A program made the translations under genes and the position numbers. This document shows positions 38,998 to 49,134 of a DNA stretch of 64,000 bases, in pieces. Source of the DNA: Paulinella micropora (lineage: Eukaryota; Cercozoa; Imbricatea; Euglyphida; Paulinellidae); assembly GCA_019918135.1 (NCBI GenBank), contig WBZZ01002100.1:84018-148017 (forward strand), given 5' to 3'. Under the pieces are notes generated by a model. The model was not told the DNA's origin. It worked only from the letters and a program-made list of their open reading frames with translations, and did not search any database. Numbering within the stretch: position 1 is the first letter of the stretch; every line of letters starts with the position of its first letter.

Positions 38998-40073
38998 GTC
39001 CGGTGCTGGTGGACGTCGTTGAGCGACGTGGATAGTGCATGACCGCCCGATGACATGCTGTTGTCTTCGTCGTCCGTGTCCACTACGATGTGTACAGTGT
39101 CGGCCTTGTTGCGCTTCTCGCTCCCTCTCGTTCCAGTGTATGTCTCGGGTGTCGTTGTGGGTCTTGCAGTAAAGGTGGCCAATGCACGCTCCCCTCGTTC
39201 TTGTGGGTAATAGTCCCCTTCCTTGATGATGTCGTGGTAGTAATACCCTTGATGTACATCGAACGTAGCCTCGTTGTCCACGTTCCCGTCCACGTTGATG
39301 TTTGCTTCTGCGTCGTCGTCGTCGTCGAGTAGCGATGCTGTCCTAATTAGGTTGAGTATACCCGGTGGTAGTTGTTGAAGTTGATCCCAGGTCAGTAGGA
39401 TAGCTCCCTTCCCGAGCTCGTATCGCTCCAGTCGCCGGTATCCAAGGTCGGTCACAGCTTTGTCTGCAAGGTCCATACCCAGCGTGTCAAAAGATTGTGC
39501 CCGTTGATTGTATCTGGCGAGTGCTGCTTTGTTCTCTGGTTTGCTGGCATGTTTGCAGTAGTCCTTGTGGCTCTTCCAGTCGTTGCCTTGACATGTTGAG
39601 TTGCAGTACGAAGCGGTGTAGCATCTGGTGCAGCGTCGAATCAGGTCCAGTGGTCGATTGCAAAACTCGCAGTCAGGTCTCACTCGTCCCTTCTCCTTCT
39701 TGCGGATAGGTATGCACTTGATGCAGCCCTTCTTGAAGCTCTTCTTCCAGTCTTTCTTCCCGATGGTGGAATTGTAGGTCCACTGTAGCAGGTCAACTTC
39801 TTCGATTGTAGGGCAGCTGAAACATTCATAAACGTCGATGATGCTGTAGGACTTTGCAGCCGTCTCCAGTGTCGGTGTCGGCGGGGTAGCTTCGGTCTTG
39901 CTTTCGGTGACGGGCTGGCTTGCCCTGGGTGTGGGCGTCGCTGCTGCCATGTCAGGTCCAGTCGTCGCCGATCCACTCGTCGGTGAGGTTGTATAATCCG
40001 CAGTCTCCGCAGGTGCTGTCTCCGGTTGTGGTGGGCTATTGCGGTCACCTGATCGCCGGAAAACGTTTTTCAC
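38994..40073 (-). CDS. MYND zinc-finger ORF inside the copia-like element
   Basis: 359-codon open frame between gag and protease. The finger is CEFCNRPLDLIRRCTRCYTA followed by SYCNSTCQGNDWKSHKDYC, all eight metal ligands in MYND spacing. The N-terminus is Pro/Thr-rich. The C-terminal part has a DDDDDAEAN acidic run. MYND domains bind Pro-rich peptides of other proteins; neighbouring ORFs of this element are very Pro-rich. Copia elements do not normally carry this domain. Read-through or frame change into the protease is unclear (4-bp overlap). Confidence 0.75.
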   Translation of the reverse strand: MKNVFRRSGDRNSPPQPETAPAETADYTTSPTSGSATTGPDMAAATPTPRASQPVTESKTEATPPTPTLETAAKSYSIIDVYECFSCPTIEEVDLLQWTYNSTIGKKDWKKSFKKGCIKCIPIRKKEKGRVRPDCEFCNRPLDLIRRCTRCYTASYCNSTCQGNDWKSHKDYCKHASKPENKAALARYNQRAQSFDTLGMDLADKAVTDLGYRRLERYELGKGAILLTWDQLQQLPPGILNLIRTASLLDDDDDAEANINVDGNVDNEATFDVHQGYYYHDIIKEGDYYPQERGERALATFTARPTTTPETYTGTRGSEKRNKADTVHIVVDTDDEDNSMSSGGHALSTSLNDVHQHRT

Positions 40074-40088
40074 TTGGTAATTCGTATG

Positions 40089-40679
40089 CTAATTGTCCGC
40101 AATTGATCCGTCGTCGATCGCAGGTGTCGGCATCGAGTATCTTTGTGGCACGACCAAGGGTGTAGAGTCGTCACAGCTTTGTGTCGTAGACGTCCGGATC
40201 CGTGCCACAGCTGCGTCGTACACGTCGTTGGCCGTTGCATAATCCCATGATGAGGATGTGCTTGTCGGTAACGTAGTAGTCGATATGGTTGCAGTCGACA
40301 CCGTCGTCCTCGTTCTTGCAGGTGATGTCGTTGGCGATGATGCGGCTTCTCCGCGTCGACGTCCTCGCCTGACCAAGCTGATGCGTGGAGGCGATGTCGT
40401 AGCACTGCTGCTGTGCGATGGTGTGGTCCTGCCGTCGTCTCAGCGAAGTCGCTTCCCCCTCCTAGGTGGTAGACTAGGGTGGTGTTGGATGATGTGGTGT
40501 TCCGGACGGCCTGCTGCCATCCTCGTAGAGATGAACCATGGCGTCGATCGTGGCATGGGGTACGCGTAGCTAGCCTCCTTCGGCCTCCATGGCGGTGGCC
40601 AATGAACGGGCGGTGGTGGAAAACCGCAGATCGTCAGGTTGTCGCTGTTAACGCTCTGGAGATTGTGCCAGTCGGACAA
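40089..40679 (-). CDS. Ser/Thr-rich linker ORFs of the copia-like element
   Basis: Two pieces: 40376-40089 (TTVSTATISTTTLPTSTSSS) and 40679-40440 (GFPPPPVHWPPPWRPK). The second matches the older element at about 26650. Function unknown. Confidence 0.4.
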
Positions 40680-40697
40680 TGCTCGTGGTAATCATTT

Positions 40698-41177
40698 TCA
40701 TCTATCTGTTGTGATCGGCTCAATGATTTCTACCTGCGATGTGCAGCCAACGTATGGAACCGCTTCCCTCACCCATGGCTCAAGGCAGACGGCCGTGCAC
40801 CAGCCATGTACGACATGCATGGGACCGACCCTGTGCCGATGCACCCAAACCTGTATCACCCAGACAAACGACCAAACATACCGTGACAAGTAGGGGATGT
40901 CGTTGGTGAGTGGATTGATCATGATCGGTACGCTCCTCTCCCCCTCGATGTTGCGTTGGGTTGTTTTCTCTCCCCTGAGCTTGTCTTCAAGTAGTTGCAT
41001 GAACTCCCTGACGTCCGGTGTTTGCCACACCCACTCCTCCGGGTTCGTTGGGTTCGGTGGGCCCGCTGGGTTCGGTGGGCCCGCTAGGTTCGGTGGGTCC
41101 GCTGGGTTTGGGGGGTTCGATGGTTGGTTGGGCGGGTATCTCAAGTGAGGTCCAGCGACGATGCGAGTACCCGTCAA
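40698..41177 (-). CDS. Pro-rich repeat ORF (PPNPAG repeats)
   Basis: A run of PPNPAD/PPNPAG units at the N-terminus, then EEWVWQTPDVREFMQLLEDK. It could be the C-terminal part of Gag or a separate protein. A possible ligand for the MYND finger by inference. Confidence 0.4.
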   Translation of the reverse strand: MTGTRIVAGPHLRYPPNQPSNPPNPADPPNLAGPPNPAGPPNPTNPEEWVWQTPDVREFMQLLEDKLRGEKTTQRNIEGERSVPIMINPLTNDIPYLSRYVWSFVWVIQVWVHRHRVGPMHVVHGWCTAVCLEPWVREAVPYVGCTSQVEIIEPITTDR

Positions 41178-41258
41178 CGATCCATAAGCCCGTCTGGCTC
41201 GTGGGTCGTGTGCGATGTCTGCAGTTGTCGCCCTTGCGTCCAGTAGGCTGGCGAAGCG

Positions 41259-42866
41259 TTAATCCAGTGTCCGTTCAGTGTTGATGTCCACTCGAGTCTG
41301 TGCCTCTGTTCCGGTTGATGGCGGTGAGTGTGGGTCTCTCACTTCATCTGCCTGTGCTGCCTCGATTTCATCTGAAGTGATCCGCTGTCTGTTCTTGTTG
41401 TCATCAAGGTTGAAGCTGAACATGCCACCCCCGCTGTCCGCCGTAGGTTGCAACGGTGCGTCGGGGAACGATGCAGTCGATGGGGTCGCCTGTTCTTCGT
41501 CGCTCTCATCCTTCTTTGAGTCGGCATCGAACATGTATACGTCAGCAGAGTTGCCGTCGTCCCACTGGTCGGCAGGTGCCTCCTTCTCGCCTTCACTCTC
41601 CTGATGCTTCCCGTCCACTGTTAAGTTTGCGTCGCTGCTCCATTGGGTACCAGATTTCGGTGGAGGTGTGGCATGCGTCGTTGACTTGGTCGACTTTTGG
41701 GATCGTCGAGGTAACGGGCACTCTGCCCCCGAATGAGTCGGCTTACCTTCACAACCTTTGCGTGCGCAGGTGGCTCGGCAGTCTCCAGCGACGTGGTTGG
41801 TGCGAGAGCAGTTGTGACATTTCTTTGTTGCTCCGCCGTTCGGTCCCGCGGTTAGCTCCCCCTCGACTTCGGTTGCCTCCATTCTTCTGCTCGCTTGCAT
41901 AGTTGGCGATGACAGGGGTCTGGTATTCGTTGCCGGGTCCGAAGCCTTGCGCGTGGTGCTGTTGTAGTTTCAGTCGGGAGAACTCGTCAAAGGTAGGTTT
42001 CTCATGATCCGACTTCGACCAGTACAGTGTAGCGCCTACTGTCTTCAGGTAGTCGTGGTGTGATGCATGGAGCTTGTGCAGGGTGAGGATTGTCTTCATC
42101 ATATCGGGTAAGATAATATTCCTTGCCGCGAGCTGTTCGAACCGTGCATGTGTCCTGTCGATGAACGTAGGTAGATCGTCGCTGGAGGTGATCGCTCCCT
42201 GAAACAGGTCGAATAGCAACTTGGCAGTAGCAATCTGACCCTTGTTTCCGTAGCGGTCACTCAGCGCTGCCCACTTGTCCGCAGGATCGTTGCCGGCCCG
42301 GGCGATGGTCAGTGCTGCAGGGTGTCCATGTGGTATCGCTTCAGTCAAGAATGCTCTGATCTGTATGTTGGCTTGCAATCTCGTTGCAGGCGGGAGCAGG
42401 ATGTCAATCCAGGTTGCCACGAGGGGCATCAGGGTTGTCGACCTTGACGTGGACGAGTGTGCTGGTTGCAGTCCGCCGCTTTTGGAGTCGTCTGGGTCGT
42501 CATCGTCCCCGCTGTCAGCTGCGAGTTGTGGTGGTGCTTTCCCGAGGCAGTAGCTTTTTGACTTGACTTTCCGGAAGCAGTGGCCTTTTGACTTGAGGCG
42601 GTTTGAGTCGTCGTAGTTGACGTGGTAGTAGTCGTAGACATGGCTGTCGCCGCCTTCGCCTTCTTGATCTCGTCGGCGTACATCGCCCGAATCTCTTGCG
42701 TAGAGACCGGTGAAGCAGGGTTGTTGAGTATCAGTAGGTGCTTAGGTTTTACGCTCGCCAAGAAGAGTAGGAAATCCTCCTACCATGCGTCGATTGGTAA
42801 ATGTCAGGTTTCCTTGGAAGTAGTGGGACCTTTAGTTGGTACTTCACATTTTGCTGGCTCATGACC
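41259..42866 (-). pseudogene. gag: Copia Gag (second element), frameshifted
   Basis: An apparent start ATGAGCC at about 42862 gives MSQQNVKYQLKVPLLP, like LKVPRLP of the older gag. Pieces 42761-42429 and 42429-41749 give ASVKPKHLLILNN and DPADKWAALSDRYGNKGQIA, the copia gag core. 41900-41259 gives the knuckle CHNCSRTNHVAGDC. At least three breaks. Confidence 0.7.
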
Positions 42867-43178
42867 TATAACCGGTCAATGTTGAATATTCCAGTGATTG
42901 AGTAAATTGCTCTAGTTCTGGGTTTACGCAGAGGTTCAATGAAGTACTTCGTAGATCGTCTTTACTGAGGAAACTGAACTGGTAACGAAGTGCGCAGTGC
43001 AAATGGCACGAGCACTGGTTTCTGAATCTAGTTCCATTAATAATAACCGGATCATACTGATCAGTGTCCTGATGCTCAATAGTAAATGAGGTAGGATCGG
43101 ACTGATCAATACTGGAAATACATCCATACACAATTGAATATATAACCGATAGATATGTAATATATATGACCGGTACTA
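42867..43178 (-). repeat. 5' LTR
   Basis: Same sequence and orientation as 28340-28656. The first bases are altered (TAGTACC against TGTTACC). It precedes gag of the second copia-like element. Confidence 0.85.
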
Positions 43179-43319
43179 GTCCTCGCCTTCGCAGAACTGT
43201 AGAGTAGACCAGCGGAAGTTGTCGAACTCATACACATGCTCGATGCTCCTCGTAACTTGAGCTGGAAGGCGGGGGACTTTAAGCGTAAGCTCAGTAATGG
43301 CTGGCTCATGACCTGCCAT
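43179..43319 (-). pseudogene. gag: N-terminal piece of the older copia-like Gag
   Basis: The ATG at 43319 gives MAGHEPAITELTLKVPRLPA and runs to FRWSTLQFCEGED at the LTR junction. Removing the inserted element joins it in frame to 28338. Confidence 0.75.
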
Positions 43320-43589
43320 GACTTATTTTTACTTAAATAATTAAAAGGTCAGATCCGTCAGCTAGGTGTCAGAACTTCAGATTGACTTGAGTACCCGAAA
43401 CAGAGTTTTATTCAGTGATAATGAAACAGACAAGGTGTAGTAACCGATCGCTAAACTGACCCCGTGCCGGTATGGGAGCGTGCTTGTAATATATGTCTAT
43501 TGCCTAAACCGAACTGGGGTCGAACTGTTAAGTAAGACATATGATTAAGCAAAAGGTACAAGGGATGTCAGTTTAGAGATGTGAAGCTG

Positions 43590-44313
43590 CTGGACTAATC
43601 AGACCGGTTAAAATCTACTTTAATCCTTGGTTACATTTTCTAACTGAGAACAGATGACAAAGAAACGGAGCTTTAATGGAAGCTTAGACGATCCGATCTC
43701 GTCGGAATCAAGTGGGGAAAGAAAAAAGGGTCTAGGCTTCAAATGCTCTTTCAAGCTCGCTCATCTTACAACAAGGAAAACGGAATACTGCGTCCGGATC
43801 CGTCCAAGAACTTGAACGGCCCGGTCACACTGACAAAGAGCGAGTATGAAACTAACTCAGACTAACCCCGGACTCAAACTTTAAAAAAAATGGAAGGAGG
43901 GGGGGGAATGAGGACGAAGAACGGGCGGAGGAGGGGAAAGGCGGGAGGCTAGACCGGGGGGCCGGTCCCCAAACACAGCAAACTACAGACAGGCACAAAC
44001 TTAACGCAGAACGAACAAACGGAGACTGCGACCACGACGTGCCAGGACCGGGCTTCAAACTAAAAACACAACACTGAAACAAAACGGGTGTGGGTGGGCG
44101 GGTATTTTTCGAATTGGGAAAGAGCTTTGCTCTTTCCCAACTTCGGAAAACTGAGCAGACAAATAGGAAAAACATAGCCGGAACAAACCAACCGCGCCAG
44201 CTTCGCTGGCGCGCCGGCCTTACTACCAAAAGAGAAACGGCCAAATAAAAAGTAACGGTTTCAAATAAATTTTAACGTCGGTTAACTCCGGCCTCCGGCC
44301 GGAGCAAACCATA
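43590..44313 (-). mobile_element. Short DIRS-related remnant, probably non-autonomous
   Basis: The left part (AGCTTTAATGG, CTCGTCGGAA, CTAGGCTTCAAAT) parallels 28735-28810 of the DIRS-like element. The right part ends with the same hairpin and AGCAAACC. No coding sequence between. It has the two ends without the interior. Three perfect hairpins occur at about 44116-44142, 44195-44213 and 44281-44299. Confidence 0.55.
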
Positions 44314-46503
44314 ATTAATACGTTGAAAGTAATTTGTCGTATATTAGAAATTGAATATGAAAAGTGGCAAAATATTGGTAATGATATGGAAAACATTATT
44401 CAGAGTAGATTCAATATACAATGATTAATACGTTAATTACAATGATTAATATTACCGTTACTGATGTATTTATTACAGATATTAGGGAAATCCGAAGCAA
44501 TTAATACATGAGAATATGATAATAACAAATGTTGCATGGTCCATCTCATGGGGTATGTTGCGAGGCGGCCAGGGGTGTTGCATGAGGAGCGTAGGATTGT
44601 CACGACTGAGGCCGTACGTGGCGTCAACAAATTAAATGTCAGAGTTACCCCAAGGGGTGTTTCCATACATCTGGCGAGGGTCAGTACGTAAGTAGGTATG
44701 ACTCACCCGGGTGCATGGAGGCGCCGTAGTGGACGACGAACTCGATGGAAAAGCGAGCTAAAGTCACAGGACTTAGCCGCGGGATAGAATAGGCTCAGGG
44801 GGAGTAACCTTTGAGAGAAACAGCATAGTCAATAGATATGGCATGTTATTGTTGACTTACTAATCATTTTTTCTGAATCAGGTAGTTCTTTCAGACGCGC
44901 GAATGAACATCGATCGGAATCAGGGAACTATAGGATAGATAAATCTCACAAAGGTAGAATTGTTGACATTGTTTCCGATCTGTCGATTTCGCATCATTTC
45001 AATTACATAAGCACTTCTTATTCGTTACCAACATGGAAATGCTTGATCAATTTCGTCACAAGTCGGATAGATGCATACAGATCTTAATTTTAATGTAGTA
45101 ATTTTGTGTATTTATGAAGTTGCATGATTAACGTTGTAAGACGTGAATATGTGACGCATTCATTTTTTTTTCGGAAAATGACGTCTCATATGAAGTTAGT
45201 AATACATTTGATATATGACATTGCAACATGTTTTACGTTCAAATGCGATATTTGATATAATCGAACTATTTTTCATTTATGTTGCTTCTATTATGTTACC
45301 TTCTATCAACTCAACTTCGAGACATCATAGTCGTACTGACGACTCGGATTTTTCTAGGTCACATTTCATATAAGGTTACAAATGAGATAGAACATATATG
45401 ATACAAATTCAGAAGTCGACGCGCCCGGTTCTAACGAAGGAGTCCAAACAGCCCGGCATCAGACTTACGTGATCGAAGCTCGCACCCGACTTGATCAGCG
45501 TCATCTGCGTCGTCTCGACTCCGCATGTTCAGCGCACAACGACAGCATGGACTGACGAGCGGACAATGAAGTTATCGCACCGCAGACTGGCATGGCGAGG
45601 CTATTCATCGGCTCATCGGCGATGAAGCGATATCTTTGGGCAACGCAACGTTCAGCAATGATCGACGATCCCGACTCTTCAGACGTCACGAACTTCGCAA
45701 AATTTTAATTTTATTCGCGTTATGCTCCGATTACGCATGGCCCATTAATTGTTACATTACTGGTAACAAATTGACACGGCCTTTGCCAATTAATTAACCA
45801 ATACGTACGATTTGGCAACTGCGATGGACCTATCGACCTGCGATGACACGTACCAACGACGACTGCAGTTCAAATGTAATATGGTTATTATCGCGTAATG
45901 AATCGGCAGTGTCCGACTGCACAGTACGGACCGAGGGCGATTATTTCTAAATTTGTACAGAACTATTAGTATAGTATTTACAATTCACTTATTCCGTTCA
46001 TTTACGATATTATCTAATTAAGGGGGAGCGTCACAGCCTCACACTTCCTCTAACCTATTTGTAATTATGATAATACCGTTTTACACATTAGTCGTTATTC
46101 AGTGGCACAGGTGGCACTTAACTCTTTACCAATACAATATGTCAGTTACCATTTAATCAGTACGGATGATGGTCAGTTAGTCATTCAGTCCATATTATAT
46201 TTAGTCACAGTCATTAGTTGTGCTTCCAACCATAATCATTGCAAGTGACGCGGCATAGTTCTAGAGTAAAACGGAAAGTGATTGTATTCTCAGTAAAGTT
46301 CAGTTCCAGTAACAAGGAAGTAGTCGTGGGATTATTTTAGTGTTATTTACTGACATCCGGAACTCAATCTGCCGGAATTCCTCAGAAGGAATAGTCCGTC
46401 AATTGTGTTTAATCAAACTTGCTTTTAGTCGTGTGTATTTCGGATTCACGTCCGGAGCACTCCTCTCAGTTCGGATCACGGTTTTATTCATCAACGAATA
46501 TAT
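44314..46503. other. No gene recognised
   Basis: AT-rich DNA with only short open frames. Purine-rich GGGGGAG stretches at about 44800 and 46022 look like polypurine tracts, but no matching LTR was found. A short tandem ACAATGATTAAT lies at about 44419-44450. Confidence 0.5.
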
Positions 46504-47301
46504 TCAGTCATCGTCTTTCACGGTGCCCGAAGTTGTGCTCGAAGTCGTGCTCGAAGTTGTGCTCGTCGATGTGCTCGATGATGAGCTCGATGATGAGCTT
46601 GCTGAAGCGTTCGTGGACGAACTCGAGGATGAACTCGAAGCCGGGCTCGATACTGCAGTCCATGGGAAGAATGTTCGCGCCAGGAGCGGGTGAGCGATGA
46701 AGTTGTAGTGGTCCGTGTACGGGAAGACCATTTGTTCCGCACATCTCCAGTGGATGTCATTTTCTGGTGGCGGGATTTGGTAGGTTCCACGGGCGTCTTC
46801 TGCCGTGCGCAGCAACGATCGTTCCACTCGAGGGTAGTCCCAACCGTCGCGTCTTTCTGGAATGACGTTGTGGGGCCATAGCCCTTGGCTGGTGATCATT
46901 TGTTCCGGGACCCAATAACCGAGGTGTGGACATCTGGGGTAAGTACCCACGAAACAAACGGATCCCATGGTCGGGAAGTAGTTCGCGTATACTTCCTTGA
47001 CAATCCACAAGTCCTCGTCCGTAGTAGGGGCCATTTCTTCCTCTTTGCGTTCGGGGATACAGCCCGGAGGTATCCATACGAATGGTACCGGTTGGACCTC
47101 CTTATACATCATTGGTGGGGCCGGGCCCGCGCGTAGGGTGGCGACTGGAGTCAGGACTTCGGTTCGTCGAAGTTGATAGGAATCTCCGATTGCAGCACGG
47201 ACGTTTGGTGTCATTGGCTGTGCTTCGAATCCCGCGAGTCCGCGGGCCGGGTATTCGTCTAGGGGGCCGCGTCCGACAATAGGGGACACGTTTGCAGCCA
47301 T
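46504..47301 (-). CDS. Unassigned retroelement ORF, 265 aa
   Basis: MAANVSPIVGRGPLDEYPAR to a Ser/Thr-rich C-terminus. Contains VPFVWIPPGCIPERKEEE and GYWVPEQMITSQGLWPHNVI. Not recognised. Same strand and order as the gag-like ORFs to its right, so probably part of that element. Confidence 0.4.
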   Translation of the reverse strand: MAANVSPIVGRGPLDEYPARGLAGFEAQPMTPNVRAAIGDSYQLRRTEVLTPVATLRAGPAPPMMYKEVQPVPFVWIPPGCIPERKEEEMAPTTDEDLWIVKEVYANYFPTMGSVCFVGTYPRCPHLGYWVPEQMITSQGLWPHNVIPERRDGWDYPRVERSLLRTAEDARGTYQIPPPENDIHWRCAEQMVFPYTDHYNFIAHPLLARTFFPWTAVSSPASSSSSSSSTNASASSSSSSSSSTSTSTTSSTTSSTTSGTVKDDD

Positions 47302-47357
47302 GAGCGGCCTAGCGGCCCTCCGTAGTCGAAGGCGTAGGCCAATGGGCCGAACACTTC

Positions 47358-47929
47358 CTAGGGTGGATGGCTCGGCTGTCTCGGGTTAGGGTCCGGGGTC
47401 GGAGCACGTGCTTCGGTCTGGAGCGGCAACCAAGGAACTGGTGATTCCTGACCCTGTTTGAGGTCACGAGCAAGGTCGTCGCTTATTTGTCTTACCGGCA
47501 TGCAATCTGCGATCGCAGGCGTTGTCGTTCGTAGTGCTGATGACGACGACGATGACGACGACTGAGCTTGAAGGAGCGCCAAAGGGGCGGCCGCAGATGG
47601 CGTAGTCAAAATCGGAGCAGGCGGCACCGACGATGATGATGACGATGATGATGATGATGATGATAATGCTGATGCCGCTGCCAGATAGCTCAAGGAGCGT
47701 CTCGTATTCGAAGGCTTGCCTCGAAGTTGAGAGAGGAATTTTCGTGCCAGTGCGTCTTCCCTTTTCCAAGCTGATAGCCGCCAAGGGTTAACTCCAAGCT
47801 GAGAGGCGTTCGGTGTATTTCACACTTGAGAGGAAGGCGTGTCCTTCCATCCCTGGGCCGATCCACTCGTGGAAGGCGTAGCTGTCGCAGCAGTTGAAGC
47901 TGGAGACTCCTCTGGAGTTGGGGATGCAT
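47358..47929 (-). pseudogene. Low-complexity coding remnant
   Basis: Overlapping short frames rich in Ser encoded by GAT/GAC repeats at 47535-47670. Probably a broken link between the neighbouring ORFs. Confidence 0.3.
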
Positions 47930-47974
47930 CCAGTTTCTGTCGTTTGGAAGGAGGAGTACCCGGTCTCTTCGATT

Positions 47975-48904
47975 CTAAATGTCCGCCACAGGCGCGATGG
48001 GTGACGTGTTGCGTTTGCGAGGGCTAGGGTGGCTGGCTTGGCTCTCGCTGTCCCGTTCGCTCTCAGGTTCGACCAGTTCGATTGTCAGTTCGACTCCTTC
48101 TGCGATTACTTCTTCTGTGTCTACGTCTTCGTAGGCCTCTTCGTCTTCGTCCTTAGCTGCTTCAGCTGCCTCTTCGTCTTCGTCGGCCTCTTCGTCGTCC
48201 TTAGCTGCTTCAGCTGCCTCTTCGTCTTGCTCCTCGACCTCCTCAACTATCTCTTCGTCTTCATCTTCATCCTCTTCTTCGTCGCGGTCCGGCCATCCGA
48301 TGTTGTCGTCGCAAGGTCTTCTCTTACGTGAAGACATGAACAGGTTGACTTGGCTACCATAGAGGTGGGCGTTCGAAGTAGACAGGAGGTCGTGGGCGTT
48401 CGAAGGGAGCTGTGGTTTGGGACGGCGGTCGATAATTTTGTTGAATTTGACTATCGGGTAGGACGTCTCTTTCGCCAACGTTGCAGGGCGGAAGTCGTAG
48501 CTAACCGTAGCAAGTTGTAAATCACCGACTTGAAGTGGCGTCTCGAAGAGGTGGAACTCCGTCTCATAGACGATTTGCTTGGAAGGCGGCTTCAGCGGTC
48601 TGTAGTCCGTGGGCCGGATCGCTTGCGCGTCGTCAATGGAGAGGTTGAGCTGGGCCGCGACCTCGTTGGCAAGAAGCAAGTTCATACCGTCGGGGAGGTG
48701 ACTCGAGATGTAAATCGTGATGGCATGAAGCGGAGACGTCGGGGTGGCTGAGACGAATAGTTCAACGCCCTCAGAGAGGAACGCATCAACACCCACGGAT
48801 GAGCGTGCGTCGACGGGCGGGAGCGACACGGTCTCAAGTCCTTGGTGTGTTACCAGTCGCAGAGGGCTGCGCCTTTGCAGTTGCATGCTGAATCTAGAAC
48901 GCAT
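47975..48904 (-). CDS. Unassigned ORF with acidic repeats, possible degenerate retropepsin
   Basis: 309 aa. The first half (HAITIYISSHLPDGMNLLLA, NEVAAQLNL, LQVGDLQLATVSYDF) resembles the fold order of a retroviral-type protease, but no D-T/S-G motif is present. The second half is Glu/Asp-rich with two AEAAKD repeats. Confidence 0.4.
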   Translation of the reverse strand: MRSRFSMQLQRRSPLRLVTHQGLETVSLPPVDARSSVGVDAFLSEGVELFVSATPTSPLHAITIYISSHLPDGMNLLLANEVAAQLNLSIDDAQAIRPTDYRPLKPPSKQIVYETEFHLFETPLQVGDLQLATVSYDFRPATLAKETSYPIVKFNKIIDRRPKPQLPSNAHDLLSTSNAHLYGSQVNLFMSSRKRRPCDDNIGWPDRDEEEDEDEDEEIVEEVEEQDEEAAEAAKDDEEADEDEEAAEAAKDEDEEAYEDVDTEEVIAEGVELTIELVEPESERDSESQASHPSPRKRNTSPIAPVADI

Positions 48905-49134
48905 GAAGTCTTACCGATAATAATAATATATCTTCTTCCGGGGACGGTCGCAAAGATTTGCGTACGTATATGTTCCCGCAGACGACAGTCGGAATCGTAG
49001 AGATGCGAAGTAGACGAGCGCGTTGTCATGTGAAAAGCCCGGGGCTACTTACGCGTGGCGGCCGAGGATGGCTTCCAGTTGCAGTGTTTCCCCTCATCTT
49101 GACAGCGTTGCTGGCGGAGCTTGAATTGTTCAAG

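Larger units (their letters stand above)
28340..43178 (-). mobile_element. Copia-like LTR retrotransposon with MYND ORF, containing a DIRS insertion
   Basis: Bounded by two about 315-bp LTRs in the same orientation. Internal order on the minus strand is gag, Pro-rich ORFs, MYND ORF, protease, integrase, RT, RNase H, which is the copia order. A polypurine tract adjoins the 3' LTR. It sits in gag of the older element; flanks GTCCA (28335-28339) and GTCCT (43179-43183) fit a 5-bp target duplication with one change. Without the DIRS insertion it is about 8.4 kb. Confidence 0.8.

Noticed and set aside
42855..42870. Primer-binding site for initiator tRNA after the 5' LTR (GGTCATGAGCC)
   Set aside because: The same bases occur at the gag start of the older element and fit the gag start codon, so tRNA complementarity is probably coincidental.
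43852..44244. 130-codon minus-strand ORF in the DIRS remnant
   Set aside because: Covers hairpin and low-complexity sequence, with no similarity to the DIRS proteins described here.
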